DNA of 64,000 nucleotides from the NCBI GenBank assembly GCA_937125395.1, contig CAKZLI010000003.1, positions 95,635 to 159,634 of the forward strand, read 5' to 3'. The DNA is from an uncultured Glaciecola sp. (GTDB taxonomy: Bacteria; Pseudomonadota; Gammaproteobacteria; Enterobacterales; Alteromonadaceae). Numbering within the stretch: position 1 is the first letter of the stretch; every line of letters starts with the position of its first letter. Below the pieces are notes generated by a model that worked only from the letters and a program-made list of their open reading frames with translations, was not told the origin of the DNA and ran no database searches. A program made the translations under genes and the position numbers. Below are positions 10,765 to 19,496 of the stretch, piece after piece.

Positions 10765-10780
10765 TCAATCCTACCCTTTT
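10744..10780. terminator. Bidirectional terminator overlapping a stop codon
   Basis: An 11-bp perfect stem (AAAAGGGTAGG and CCTACCCTTTT) with a 15-nt loop. It contains the end of the GGDEF gene and faces the HiPIP gene convergently; both readings end in T-runs. Confidence 0.75.
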
Positions 10781-10823
10781 AATGTTTGCTAATTAACAAT
10801 TAACAGCGTTAATTCATCCAGCA

Positions 10824-11108
10824 CTATTTTGGTGCGTAAGCACTACACCAGCCTTTAGCTGCAACTTCTTTGCCAGGGAATATGGCACACGGACGCCATT
10901 CTTTGCCGTCTTCACCTTGGATAAAGGCACACCCATCACAATAGGCACCTTCTACGGGCGATACATGAGCATATTTTAATGCTAATGCAGTTGCATCAGT
11001 CGGATCTAGAGGTTCTGCTTGAGCACGAAGAGCGACTGAACCTAATGTAACGCCAATTAATGCGCCACCTGATAACTTTAAAAAATTACGACGATCGATG
11101 TTTTTCAT
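10824..11108 (-). CDS. High-potential iron-sulfur protein (HiPIP) with Tat signal
   Basis: The 94-residue precursor begins MKNIDRRNFLKLSGGALIGV, a twin-arginine signal followed by a hydrophobic stretch and AQA cleavage site. The mature part holds the four cluster ligands: YCDGC, CAIFPGK and GWCSAYAPK. HiPIPs are small periplasmic 4Fe-4S carriers that pass electrons from the bc1 complex or to oxidases. It is a single gene with no obvious redox partner beside it. AAGGAAA precedes the ATG. Confidence 0.93.
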   Translation of the reverse strand: MKNIDRRNFLKLSGGALIGVTLGSVALRAQAEPLDPTDATALALKYAHVSPVEGAYCDGCAFIQGEDGKEWRPCAIFPGKEVAAKGWCSAYAPK

Positions 11109-11252
11109 GATTGTTTCCTTTTTTTTAAATAAAATATTTAATGTAATACAAATAATAACGATTCTTTTTTACGGTGCTTTAAAACTAACAAAGGCCTATC
11201 AATTGATAAGCCTTTGGGTAAAAAATGCTGCATGTTGTAGGGTGAATCAGCT

Positions 11253-11402
11253 CTATTCAAGCTTGTCCTTGTCTTGTTCAGCCCGTGAGCTGTCTTCATC
11301 TGGAAATGTGTTCATCAACAAAACAAAACCAATGACAATAATACATATAACACCACAAATGATAATCAATTGGTCAAAATTAGGGTCAAGAACGGTATCC
11401 AT
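11253..11402 (-). CDS. Possible small membrane protein (49 residues)
   Basis: An open frame starting ATG at 11402 codes for one strongly hydrophobic helix (LIIICGVICIIVIGFVLLM, residues 12-30) and an acidic, charged tail (DEDSSRAEQDKDKLE). This composition is typical of real small inner-membrane proteins. It begins 9 nt after the stop of the flavin-reductase gene on the same strand. The ribosome site is weak (AGAGTAAT). I do not recognise a family. Confidence 0.5.
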   Translation of the reverse strand: MDTVLDPNFDQLIIICGVICIIVIGFVLLMNTFPDEDSSRAEQDKDKLE

Positions 11403-11410
11403 AAACTATA

Positions 11411-12043
11411 TTACTCTATATTTTGCACCGGCGCATCTGCCTTTGCATATTGATATCGACCGATTGTATTCGTCGAATGATATGCGTCTAACCCTGATAC
11501 AGCGGCCGTGTTTAGTCGGTCAATAGCGATGTAACCATCAGCAGCAACGGCATGCTTATCGACGTTTACTTCGACTACTTGACCAATCACTAATTCGGTA
11601 TTGTTGAGTGCGATAATTTGTATATCCTGCAACTCAAGCCCAATCTTTAATCTTGATTCTGCCACGAAAGGCGCTGGATGTGAATCACTTAGCCAAGGCG
11701 TTAAACCGACGTGTTCAAATTCACTGACACCTTCAGCAAATCGAGCTGAGGTGTGGTGGGCTTCGCGAGTATGTTCAATCCCAACGTGGTTAATCGTATA
11801 CACACCAGTATCTTTGATATTTTGTAGTGTGTCTCTAGGCACTGTATGAGGGCGCATAATCATTCCCATTAATGGTGGATGTGCACCAATGTGAAAAACA
11901 GAACTGACTATCGCCAAATTATGTTGCCCTGATTTACTGATTGTACCAATTAGATTAGCACTCTTAAATCCTGATAGTGCATTGATAAAATTAGCACGAT
12001 ATCGTTGTTCCATATTGGCGATATCACTGGCATTAAATAACAT
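11411..12043 (-). CDS. Flavin reductase-like (split-barrel FMN-binding) protein
   Basis: A 210-residue protein of the flavin-reductase-like domain type: an N-terminal strand region NLIGTISKSGQHNLAIVSSV, the PLMGMIMRP block and TGVYTINHVG are characteristic. These proteins bind FMN in a split beta-barrel; many are NAD(P)H:flavin oxidoreductases, others of unknown substrate. It is probably cotranscribed with the upstream CPXCG gene (13-nt gap) and the downstream small membrane ORF. Confidence 0.85.
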   Translation of the reverse strand: MLFNASDIANMEQRYRANFINALSGFKSANLIGTISKSGQHNLAIVSSVFHIGAHPPLMGMIMRPHTVPRDTLQNIKDTGVYTINHVGIEHTREAHHTSARFAEGVSEFEHVGLTPWLSDSHPAPFVAESRLKIGLELQDIQIIALNNTELVIGQVVEVNVDKHAVAADGYIAIDRLNTAAVSGLDAYHSTNTIGRYQYAKADAPVQNIE

Positions 12044-12056
12044 ACAGAATCCTTAA

Positions 12057-12248
12057 TTACTCGTCATCGCGCTTAGCAACGATCTCAATACCCCAACCGG
12101 TATCGTTGATGAACACCTCTATGGGTGAGCAGCAAATCTGACAATCAACAATTTGTTGTTGACCGATATCATTGTCAGCATCAATCTCAATATCATTAAT
12201 GACCATACAATATGGGCATTCAAAAGTCTGTGGGTCGGTTAAACTCAT
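12057..12248 (-). CDS. CPXCG-motif small zinc-ribbon protein
   Basis: From the ATG at 12248 the protein is 63 residues: MSLTDPQTFECPYC, then DCQICCSPIEV, an acidic body and a GWGIEIVAKRDDE tail. The two Cys pairs fit the CPXCG family of small cysteine-rich proteins, function unknown. A longer upstream start at 12311 adds a poorly conserved extension. Confidence 0.8.
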   Translation of the reverse strand: MSLTDPQTFECPYCMVINDIEIDADNDIGQQQIVDCQICCSPIEVFINDTGWGIEIVAKRDDE

Positions 12249-12397
12249 TATATTACTGCAATAAAATTGAATTAATTTGTTATACGACAAACCCAGCGAT
12301 AAAGTTTGCAAGCCACATAAAAAATATCACATTAGTGTGTTGTCTTTATGATTGAAGATATTTTACAATGCCACTGTATATATATACACTGTGCAAC

Positions 12398-14578
12398 ATG
12401 AAAGATTTACCTACTTATTATTACCTTGATCACTTTCAAGAGTTTATTACGCATATTACTGCAACGGGAAGCACTCTTTTAAGACCGGTTGATCAGGCAT
12501 TTATCGCCCTGTATTTAGCCCAGAGTAAGCCCGTGCAATGTACCTTGGTGCGTGGTTTAAATCGCAAACATCCTTATTTCCAGATTAGCTCACTCGCGTA
12601 TACAGAAATCCCTGATAGTGAAGAGTGTGTTGCACAATGTCGTCATAATGAGTGGTTTACTGCAGTGCCCAAGGCCCATTTTTATGAGTGGTTGGCATTA
12701 CTCACTAAACCTGAACTACTCGCATTATTAACCTCATGTACCGCATGTCCAATCACGTTAACCACCAAAAAATCCGACGTGCTTAATTATGCACTCGAAC
12801 ATATTGAATATGCCGATGTACAATCTCATCCGGTATTCACTCAATATGTATATCGTCAAGTTGATCAGGTGATGCGGTATTTGTTATTTTTATTTTTTGG
12901 TAATACGAAAAGTCGATTAAATCAATTTTCGATGCGTGATTTGGGAGTGATGCGAACTCGTAAACGTCAACGACAAGGTCAGGCTAGATTTACTACATTG
13001 GCACAAGCTCAATCAACTTATTGGTATGCTCGGCAAGTTGCGCAAATTAAACACCAACAACACAAGCAACGTCCCAGTGCAGGGCAAGCGGTTACTTTAC
13101 CAAGTATTGAAGAGACTCAACATGCACCTGTCGTGGTAGGTGATCTCGCACAGCAACAACGTGATGAATGGTTCTGGTTATGTGGCAAAATCAGCGTGCA
13201 ACAAGGATTAGATTGGCAAGTGAGTTATCATTATTTGAGTTGTTCAACCTTGCCCGAGGCACAAGAAAAAGCCATTCGATTAGCATTTCAACATGGTTGT
13301 AAAGATAAGGTTCAACAGCAGTTAGAGCACATCATCGACCAACCCGATAGTCTTCCTTTGTTACATTTTGCGCAAGACTTTTTGGCACGTAAATACCATA
13401 AAAAACGCACCAGCGTGATGACCGATATGCTCCGTAATTCCGCTCAACATCTTATTTTGGATGAGGTGCATAAGCATCGTGTGGAAGCGGCTACGGTAGA
13501 ACATTATACTCAGCAAGGTAAACAAGCCTTTCGTACCGAAAATGAATTATGGCGCAGTTTGTTTGGATTGACCTTTTGGTCAATATTGTTTGCCCCAGAG
13601 TATGCCATCGGCGGTGAGTTTGATAATCGTCCGTATCATATTAGACACAATAATTTGTATGATTCTGCAACGCAACAGGTCCAACAAATACTTACGGCCT
13701 GTGAGCAATTAGACTATTTTAAACAACACCTCATTAAACAAGCGACTAGTCATTATGGTCAATCTAATGGGATATTTCGTTGGCACAAACGCATGCTTGA
13801 ACGATTGTTGTTACTTGTTACGCATACTAGTACAACCACATTAACACACGTATTGATGCAAATGGCGCAAGATTATGCCCGTTTTAGCGATGGTTTTCCT
13901 GATGTCATGCTGCTCAGTGATGCTGGACTGTGTTTTGAAGAAATCAAAGCGCAAGGCGATAGTATTCGTAAAAATCAATTATCCACCATGGCGATGCTAA
14001 AGGCTGCAGGAGTAGCAGTTAGCATTACGACTGTTCAATGGGGCATTAATCCCAATCAGCCATACGTGGTTGTCGATATTGAGACGACGGGTGGCAAAGC
14101 AGCACTGCATAGAATAACAGAAATCGGTATGGTCAAAGTCGTGCGCGGTGAGATTGTTGCCGAATATGAAACCTTGTTAAATCCGCAACGTCGGATCCCA
14201 CGGAATATTACGAGCTTAACGGGTATTGATGATGCGATGGTTGCTGATGCACCGATCTTTGCTGAGGTTGCTCAAGCGGTGGCTGAGTTTACCGAAGGGT
14301 GTATATTTGTGGCGCATAATGTCAATTTTGATTACGGGTTTATTAAACAAGAATTTACCCGAATAGAACAGCGTTTTAGTCGTGCTAAGTTATGTACAGT
14401 GCGCGAGATGCGCAAAGCGCGTCCAGGCTTGACGTCGTATTCACTTGCTAATCTCACTGCACATTTTGATATTCGGATGCAGCGCCATCATCGCGCGATG
14501 TCCGATGCACTTGCGGCAAATGCGCTACTGACAATCATCAACGAATATCGGATGCAAACATGTCCGGTAGTAGAGTAA
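12398..14578 (+). CDS. VRR-NUC (FAN1-like) nuclease fused to DEDDh 3'-5' exonuclease
   Basis: A protein of about 726 residues with two nuclease domains. The long N-terminal part resembles the helical region that precedes VRR-NUC in FAN1-type repair nucleases. The VRR-NUC core lies near residues 500-540, with DGFPDVML and then EEIKAQGDSIRKNQ, matching PD...E.K...Q. The last 180 residues form a DnaQ-type exonuclease: DIETTG (ExoI), HNVNFDYGF (ExoII) and HHRAMSD (ExoIII His/Asp), all complete. FAN1-type enzymes cut structured DNA at interstrand crosslinks and 5' flaps, and the fused exonuclease suggests flap cutting with 3'-end resection. An upstream ATG at 12368 is possible; neither has a strong ribosome site. 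It is monocistronic. Confidence 0.85.
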   Translation: MKDLPTYYYLDHFQEFITHITATGSTLLRPVDQAFIALYLAQSKPVQCTLVRGLNRKHPYFQISSLAYTEIPDSEECVAQCRHNEWFTAVPKAHFYEWLALLTKPELLALLTSCTACPITLTTKKSDVLNYALEHIEYADVQSHPVFTQYVYRQVDQVMRYLLFLFFGNTKSRLNQFSMRDLGVMRTRKRQRQGQARFTTLAQAQSTYWYARQVAQIKHQQHKQRPSAGQAVTLPSIEETQHAPVVVGDLAQQQRDEWFWLCGKISVQQGLDWQVSYHYLSCSTLPEAQEKAIRLAFQHGCKDKVQQQLEHIIDQPDSLPLLHFAQDFLARKYHKKRTSVMTDMLRNSAQHLILDEVHKHRVEAATVEHYTQQGKQAFRTENELWRSLFGLTFWSILFAPEYAIGGEFDNRPYHIRHNNLYDSATQQVQQILTACEQLDYFKQHLIKQATSHYGQSNGIFRWHKRMLERLLLLVTHTSTTTLTHVLMQMAQDYARFSDGFPDVMLLSDAGLCFEEIKAQGDSIRKNQLSTMAMLKAAGVAVSITTVQWGINPNQPYVVVDIETTGGKAALHRITEIGMVKVVRGEIVAEYETLLNPQRRIPRNITSLTGIDDAMVADAPIFAEVAQAVAEFTEGCIFVAHNVNFDYGFIKQEFTRIEQRFSRAKLCTVREMRKARPGLTSYSLANLTAHFDIRMQRHHRAMSDALAANALLTIINEYRMQTCPVVE

Positions 14579-14645
14579 ACTTTTTGCTGGATGTGACCGT
14601 ATTGTAAAATGTGTACGTTTTATAAATAATGCAACAACGTAATGA

Positions 14646-14990
14646 ATGAGTAAAACCATGCTAGATACCCCGCGCACACCAGCGCATGCTTCGGCAAAAC
14701 ATAATGATGTCCAAGAGACAACGACAGTCAGCGAGTTAGACGAGCAAGCTCACTCGAGAGTCATCGAAATGGCATGGGAAGACCGTACTCCATTTGAAGC
14801 GATATCCTCATTATTTGGTTTATCAGAGCCAGAAGTGATTAAATTAATGCGAGCGAGTCTTAAGCGCAAAACGTTTAATAACTGGCGAGCACGCGTGAGT
14901 GGTCGCAAAACCAAACACACTGCTTTGCGCTCCAAAGATGTCACCCGTGGATATTGTTCAACCCAATATAAGCCGGTTCGCAAACGCTGA
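14646..14990 (+). CDS. DUF2805/TIGR03643 family protein
   Basis: The 114-residue basic protein carries the family core DRTPFEAISSLFGLSEPEV, IKLMRASLKRKTF and WRARVSGRKTKH. The region folds as a likely helix-turn-helix, which suggests DNA or RNA binding, but the function is unknown. The first 35 residues are low in conservation. ATG at 14646 and at 14658 are both possible starts. Confidence 0.85.
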   Translation: MSKTMLDTPRTPAHASAKHNDVQETTTVSELDEQAHSRVIEMAWEDRTPFEAISSLFGLSEPEVIKLMRASLKRKTFNNWRARVSGRKTKHTALRSKDVTRGYCSTQYKPVRKR

Positions 14991-15131
14991 TATCACCGGG
15001 ATTTACCAATTATTGCGTAATTAAAAACATAATTACCTATTATGAATTATAATTAGAGAACGATAATGATATTGCATATGTTGCAAAATACATTAACGGT
15101 CTCTCTTATTATTGATTAAAGGATTAACATT

Positions 15132-15476
15132 ATGTCAAGCACCCCTGCGAGCAACACTCACTCATCTTCGCAATCACGTGACTCCCAAAATTCCGCGATG
15201 GTAATGTGGCTGACAAGCATTGTCTTTGGTATCTTCTCCGGTCTATTGTTTTCGTTTATGTTGCGGAGCGACGCCTACGTGCAATCGCAAGCAAAAGAAG
15301 CCATTAATTGGGGAGTGACCATGTTGGTTTTAGCGATTGGTGTACTGAGTATTTTAGGCAGCCAACTTCTGCCATTAATATTGTTGTTGAACATGTTGTT
15401 TGCATTAATGGGAGCCATCGCTACTTCTGTCGGGGCTAATTTTAATGTACCGATGTCATTGCGTTTACTAAAATAA
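15132..15476 (+). CDS. DUF4870-like small membrane protein
   Basis: A 114-residue protein with a Ser-rich hydrophilic N-terminus and three predicted membrane helices (about 24-45, 61-82, 84-102). The stretch YVQSQAKEAINWGVT between helices one and two matches the AKEAxNF signature of DUF4870 proteins. Function unknown. AAAGGA lies about 10 nt before the ATG. The gene converges with the D-lactate dehydrogenase gene. Confidence 0.8.
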   Translation: MSSTPASNTHSSSQSRDSQNSAMVMWLTSIVFGIFSGLLFSFMLRSDAYVQSQAKEAINWGVTMLVLAIGVLSILGSQLLPLILLLNMLFALMGAIATSVGANFNVPMSLRLLK

Positions 15477-15490
15477 CGTAATGAGACAGC

Positions 15491-18325
15491 TCAAGCACTG
15501 ACCTCATCAAGTAACACCAGTAACGATTGATAATCAATGCCCGAGTGCTGTGATAAGCCAATTTCGCATGTTCTTGAATTGCTGTAGCCTTGTGTACAGT
15601 TACTCGGGATCTGGGTTTTTAGTGTATTTAACGCACTGGCATTGAGTTCGGGCTGAGTCATTCCCTTATCGCCTGCAAACCCACAACAACTGATCCCCTC
15701 TGGTTCGATGACTTGCGTTGCACAGGCTTGTGCCACTTGTCGTAATTGTGCTGCGATGCCCATTTTTTGGCTGCTACAAGTAATATGTAATGCTACCGGC
15801 GTTGTGGTCGGTGTGATACGTAAGCGAGGCATGGCATACTTAGCCATGAACTCGGTTGTTTCATAAATGGGTAAAGCATGTCCTAATTCATGTAAACGTA
15901 ATTTGCACGGACTGGTATCAAAAACAATGGGATACTTGCCTTGCTCAGAAATATCATTAAGTGCTGTCAGTAATTCATTGCCTTTGTCAGCAGCGGTGGC
16001 AGCAAATCCTTTAGAATGAAACGGCATGCCACAGCATAATTGTGCGTTCTTTGGCGCCATGATGACACGATAGCCTGCTTTAGCAAATAACGATGCTGCG
16101 ACCTGCGGGACACTGCGTTGTTCTGTCGCATGCGCGGTTGGCCCCATAGTACGAGTTGCACAGCTTGGAAAATAGACAACGGTGGGTTGCGCGGGATCAT
16201 CGCTTGCCAGTTGCTCAAAATCCGGCAGGGCTGCAGCCCCTTTAGGATAATTAGCCGTCCATAAAGGGAGAGAATTAAATGATGCTTTGCGCAACATAGT
16301 GCCGATTCTATCGGTCGTCTCTACACCAACAATACTGCTAATTTTGCCCGCTACGTTTAACGAGTGTTTGACCACTTGAGTGATCGGAGCAAATTGTTGC
16401 GCGCTAAAACGCGCAATATGTTGACCGAAACGGCTTGTCGTTGCGCTGCGCAGTTCTCTGATTAAGTCTCCGGTATTGATCCCAACCGGACAGCGCTCAG
16501 CGCACAACCCCGTCGCAGCACAGGTATCGATGCCATAATACTGATAGTCGTGTTTAAGTTGAGCAAGTTCTTGACGCTGGGCATCAATTAAATATCCCAG
16601 ATCTTCAAGTTGTTGGATCCTGCGCCAGATAGCAATGCGTTGACGTGGTGTGAAGGTGAGTGTCTTAGACGGACAAACCGGTTCACAAAATCCACATTCT
16701 ATACACTTGTCTATAATTGGATTTGCTTTAGGTAGAGGCTTTAGATATTTGATATGTGATTGGTGATCGTCATTCAGGATAACGCCTGGATTTAAAATCA
16801 GACGAGGGTCGATAATGGACTTTATATCCCGCATCACTTGATATGCTTTGTTACCCCATTCTAATTCGACAAAGGGAGCCATATTGCGACCTGTGCCGTG
16901 CTCAGCTTTAAGGGAGCCGCCATATTCGACGGCGACTAATTGTGTGACGTCTTGCATAAACTGGTCATAACGTGCAATTTCTTCAGGTGTATCAAATGCT
17001 TGAGTAAAAACAAAGTGCAAATTACCAGCTAAAGCATGACCAAAAATAAGCGCTTCGTGATAATGGTATTTTTCAAATAAATCTTGTAATCGTGTCACCC
17101 CTTGATCCATTTTCCCAAGTGGAAAAGACACATCCTCAATGATCACACTGGTGCCTGCTTTACGCACAGCACCGACGGCTGGGAATGTCGCTTTGCGGAT
17201 CGCCCATAATTGCTGAGTTAAAACCTGATCTGTTGTAAAAGCAATATGTTCAATCGGCGTAAATGCGTCTATGACTGCAGTGATTTGTGTCATCTGTTCG
17301 AGTAATACTGCGGCATCATTAGCGGCAGTCTCAATTAACAATGCGGTACATTGCTTATCTCGTCCGCAAAATGCTGCGGGTAATCCCGGTTTACCTTGGA
17401 CAGAATCTAATGCCCTTTGGTCAAGTAATTCCACCGCTGTTACCGGATACTCACGTAGCTGATCGACTAATTGACAGGCTTGTTGTGCGCTGTTAAACAA
17501 AAACAACCCACTGGATTTATTGGGCTCATCAATGACGGTGTTATAAGTAATATCAGCTATAAAGCCTAATGTGCCCTCAGAACCCACCATCAGGTGTACC
17601 AAAATATCTACTGGGTCGGTATAGTCAGTCAGTGCATTAAGCGCATAGCCGGTGGTATTTTTAAGACGATATTTATGGGCAATTAATTGGCTTAATGCCG
17701 GATCGTTACGAACTGATTGACCGAGTCCGTCCAGTTGATTAAGTAATTCATGATGTGCTTGTGTAAAGGCTGCAACGCTGTGCGCATCGCTGGTATCCAC
17801 ACAAGTACCATCAGCTAGAATAATGGTCATCGCTGCCAAGGTGTAGAAGGTATTATTGGCGACACCGCAACACATACCAGAAGCGTTATTGGCTGCAATA
17901 CCACCGATTTTACATGTATTAATTGACGCCGGATCGGGACCAATTTTACGTTGGTAGGGAACTAGATATTTATTGGCATCTGCACCAATCACACCAGGTT
18001 GCAATCTTATTTGTGCACCATCATTAAGGATCTCATGACCTCGCCAATGTTCATCAAGTAATAACAATACAGAATCACTGATCGCTTGACCGGATAAGCT
18101 GGTGCCTGCGGCTCGAAATGTAACAGGTACATGATGGGCATGACTTGCTCGCAATACCGCTTGCATTTGATCAACAGAACCAATGCGTAACACAAGTTGT
18201 GGAATAAGTTGATAGAAGCTTGCATCAGTGGCGTACGCTCGACGTCGAGAAATATCTGTGATGATACAGCTCTCGGGCAAGATTGATGCAATAACGCGGC
18301 TAAACGCCACAGGTAAGTGAGACAT
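15491..18325 (-). CDS. FAD/Fe-S respiratory D-lactate dehydrogenase (Dld-II type)
   Basis: The 944-residue protein combines an FAD-binding PCMH domain (FRAAGTSLSGQAI near 75; DPASINTCKIGGIAANNASG), an FAD-oxidase C-terminal domain (AEHGTGRNMAPFVE), two 4Fe-4S motifs (CIECGFCEPVCP near 541; CAATGLCAERCP near 600) and a C-terminal cysteine-rich CCG region. This matches the large D-lactate dehydrogenase described in Shewanella, which feeds electrons from D-lactate into the quinone pool. The ATG at 18325 is chosen because GGAGGG lies 7 nt upstream; an in-frame TTG six codons earlier is not needed. The divergent LysR gene is a likely regulator. D-2-hydroxyglutarate is an alternative substrate. Confidence 0.88.
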   Translation of the reverse strand: MSHLPVAFSRVIASILPESCIITDISRRRAYATDASFYQLIPQLVLRIGSVDQMQAVLRASHAHHVPVTFRAAGTSLSGQAISDSVLLLLDEHWRGHEILNDGAQIRLQPGVIGADANKYLVPYQRKIGPDPASINTCKIGGIAANNASGMCCGVANNTFYTLAAMTIILADGTCVDTSDAHSVAAFTQAHHELLNQLDGLGQSVRNDPALSQLIAHKYRLKNTTGYALNALTDYTDPVDILVHLMVGSEGTLGFIADITYNTVIDEPNKSSGLFLFNSAQQACQLVDQLREYPVTAVELLDQRALDSVQGKPGLPAAFCGRDKQCTALLIETAANDAAVLLEQMTQITAVIDAFTPIEHIAFTTDQVLTQQLWAIRKATFPAVGAVRKAGTSVIIEDVSFPLGKMDQGVTRLQDLFEKYHYHEALIFGHALAGNLHFVFTQAFDTPEEIARYDQFMQDVTQLVAVEYGGSLKAEHGTGRNMAPFVELEWGNKAYQVMRDIKSIIDPRLILNPGVILNDDHQSHIKYLKPLPKANPIIDKCIECGFCEPVCPSKTLTFTPRQRIAIWRRIQQLEDLGYLIDAQRQELAQLKHDYQYYGIDTCAATGLCAERCPVGINTGDLIRELRSATTSRFGQHIARFSAQQFAPITQVVKHSLNVAGKISSIVGVETTDRIGTMLRKASFNSLPLWTANYPKGAAALPDFEQLASDDPAQPTVVYFPSCATRTMGPTAHATEQRSVPQVAASLFAKAGYRVIMAPKNAQLCCGMPFHSKGFAATAADKGNELLTALNDISEQGKYPIVFDTSPCKLRLHELGHALPIYETTEFMAKYAMPRLRITPTTTPVALHITCSSQKMGIAAQLRQVAQACATQVIEPEGISCCGFAGDKGMTQPELNASALNTLKTQIPSNCTQGYSNSRTCEIGLSQHSGIDYQSLLVLLDEVSA

Positions 18326-18489
18326 ATAGAGCCCTCCTATCAAACCGAACTATGTTTGTCTTGAATACGATAACTGTACGCGGATATTTTGGTATTTTAA
18401 AGCCACATTGCTGACAATCACTTTTTCTATATATTGCATAATAAACTAAGGTATTATATGGTTTATCGAAAATATATAAGGAAATATCA

Positions 18490-19407
18490 ATGTTACATGG
18501 TAAAGCTGATGACATGATGTTGTTTGTGCAAGTCGTTGACGCAGGTTCGTTTTCAAAGGTAGCACAACAGCTTGAGTTGACTAATTCTGTCGTATCTAAA
18601 CGTATTGGTCGATTAGAAGAAGCGTTGAATATGCAGTTACTCTATCGTTCGACGCGTAAACTCAGTCTAACGGACGGCGGAAAGACCTTATATCATAAAG
18701 CTAAAGTTGCACAATCCGCCTTGCAAGAGGCGCATGATGCGGTATGGGGTTATAGTGATTCGATTAGTGGCAAAATAAAAATCACAGTGCCATCGGTATC
18801 GGCCCGGTTAACATTGACCGATGCGATTGCTGAGTTTTGTAAACAATACAAAGAAGTCTCAATTGAAATGATGATTGATGATCGCTTTGTTAATCTAATC
18901 GAAGAAGGCTTTGATCTTGCTATTCGTACTGGTTATTTAGAAGACTCAAGCTTATTAGCCCGCCGTTTGGTCGACTCGCATTGGGTGATTGTAGCCACTC
19001 CCAAATACCTCAAACAGCAAGGCCAGCCAGATACAAGCTCAGAGCTGAGATTTCATAATTGCTTGACTTATAAATATAACGGTAGCCATCCCAATCATTG
19101 GCAATTTATCACTGAGGCGGGTGCTTATACTGAGGTCGTGCAGGGGAATTTTATGGCAAATGACCTCAATGCTTTATACCAAACCGTTATGGCAGGATTA
19201 GGGATCGCTTACCTACCTAGGGCGTTGGTGTACGATGATATTCAATCAGGTGCGTTATCGCAGCTGCTAGTGAATAGCACAGCCAAAAAAATAGGGATTT
19301 ACGCGGTGTACCCCAAAATGCGCACTCCAGATACTAAGTTACGTTTGTTAATCGAACATTTACGTAAGGCATATCAAGCCAAACAAGCGCGGTTTACGTT
19401 ACCATAA
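18490..19407 (+). CDS. LysR-family transcriptional regulator
   Basis: A 305-residue regulator with an N-terminal winged helix-turn-helix (MMLFVQVVDAGSFSKVAQQL, then SVVSKRIGRLEEAL) and a periplasmic-binding-like effector domain (about 90-295). The sequence resembles the CrgA/DmlR-like branch (LYRSTRKLSLTDGG). It diverges from the D-lactate dehydrogenase across a 164-bp gap, the standard place for LysR control of the neighbour. AAGGAAA precedes the ATG. Confidence 0.92.
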   Translation: MLHGKADDMMLFVQVVDAGSFSKVAQQLELTNSVVSKRIGRLEEALNMQLLYRSTRKLSLTDGGKTLYHKAKVAQSALQEAHDAVWGYSDSISGKIKITVPSVSARLTLTDAIAEFCKQYKEVSIEMMIDDRFVNLIEEGFDLAIRTGYLEDSSLLARRLVDSHWVIVATPKYLKQQGQPDTSSELRFHNCLTYKYNGSHPNHWQFITEAGAYTEVVQGNFMANDLNALYQTVMAGLGIAYLPRALVYDDIQSGALSQLLVNSTAKKIGIYAVYPKMRTPDTKLRLLIEHLRKAYQAKQARFTLP

Positions 19408-19410
19408 CAA

Positions 19411-19437
19411 AAAAGCCAGAGCATCTGCCCTGGCTTT
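19411..19437. terminator. Bidirectional terminator between LysR and porin genes
   Basis: An 8-bp stem (AAAGCCAG with CTGGCTTT) just after the LysR stop, A-rich on one side and T-rich on the other, so usable by both convergent genes. Confidence 0.7.
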
Positions 19438-19496
19438 ATCATGTGTGATGATTAACCGTGTAATGAATGGCTAATCAATTATCGAGCATCCGTTAA

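Noticed and set aside
11098..11526. Plus-strand 142-codon frame over the HiPIP/flavin-reductase gap
   Set aside because: It is antisense to parts of two real genes and to a better small membrane ORF, with no ribosome site and unnatural composition.
15072..15086. TTGCA-N5-TGCAA inverted repeat before the DUF4870-like gene
   Set aside because: Short and single; it could be an operator but there is no supporting context, so it was not listed as a feature.
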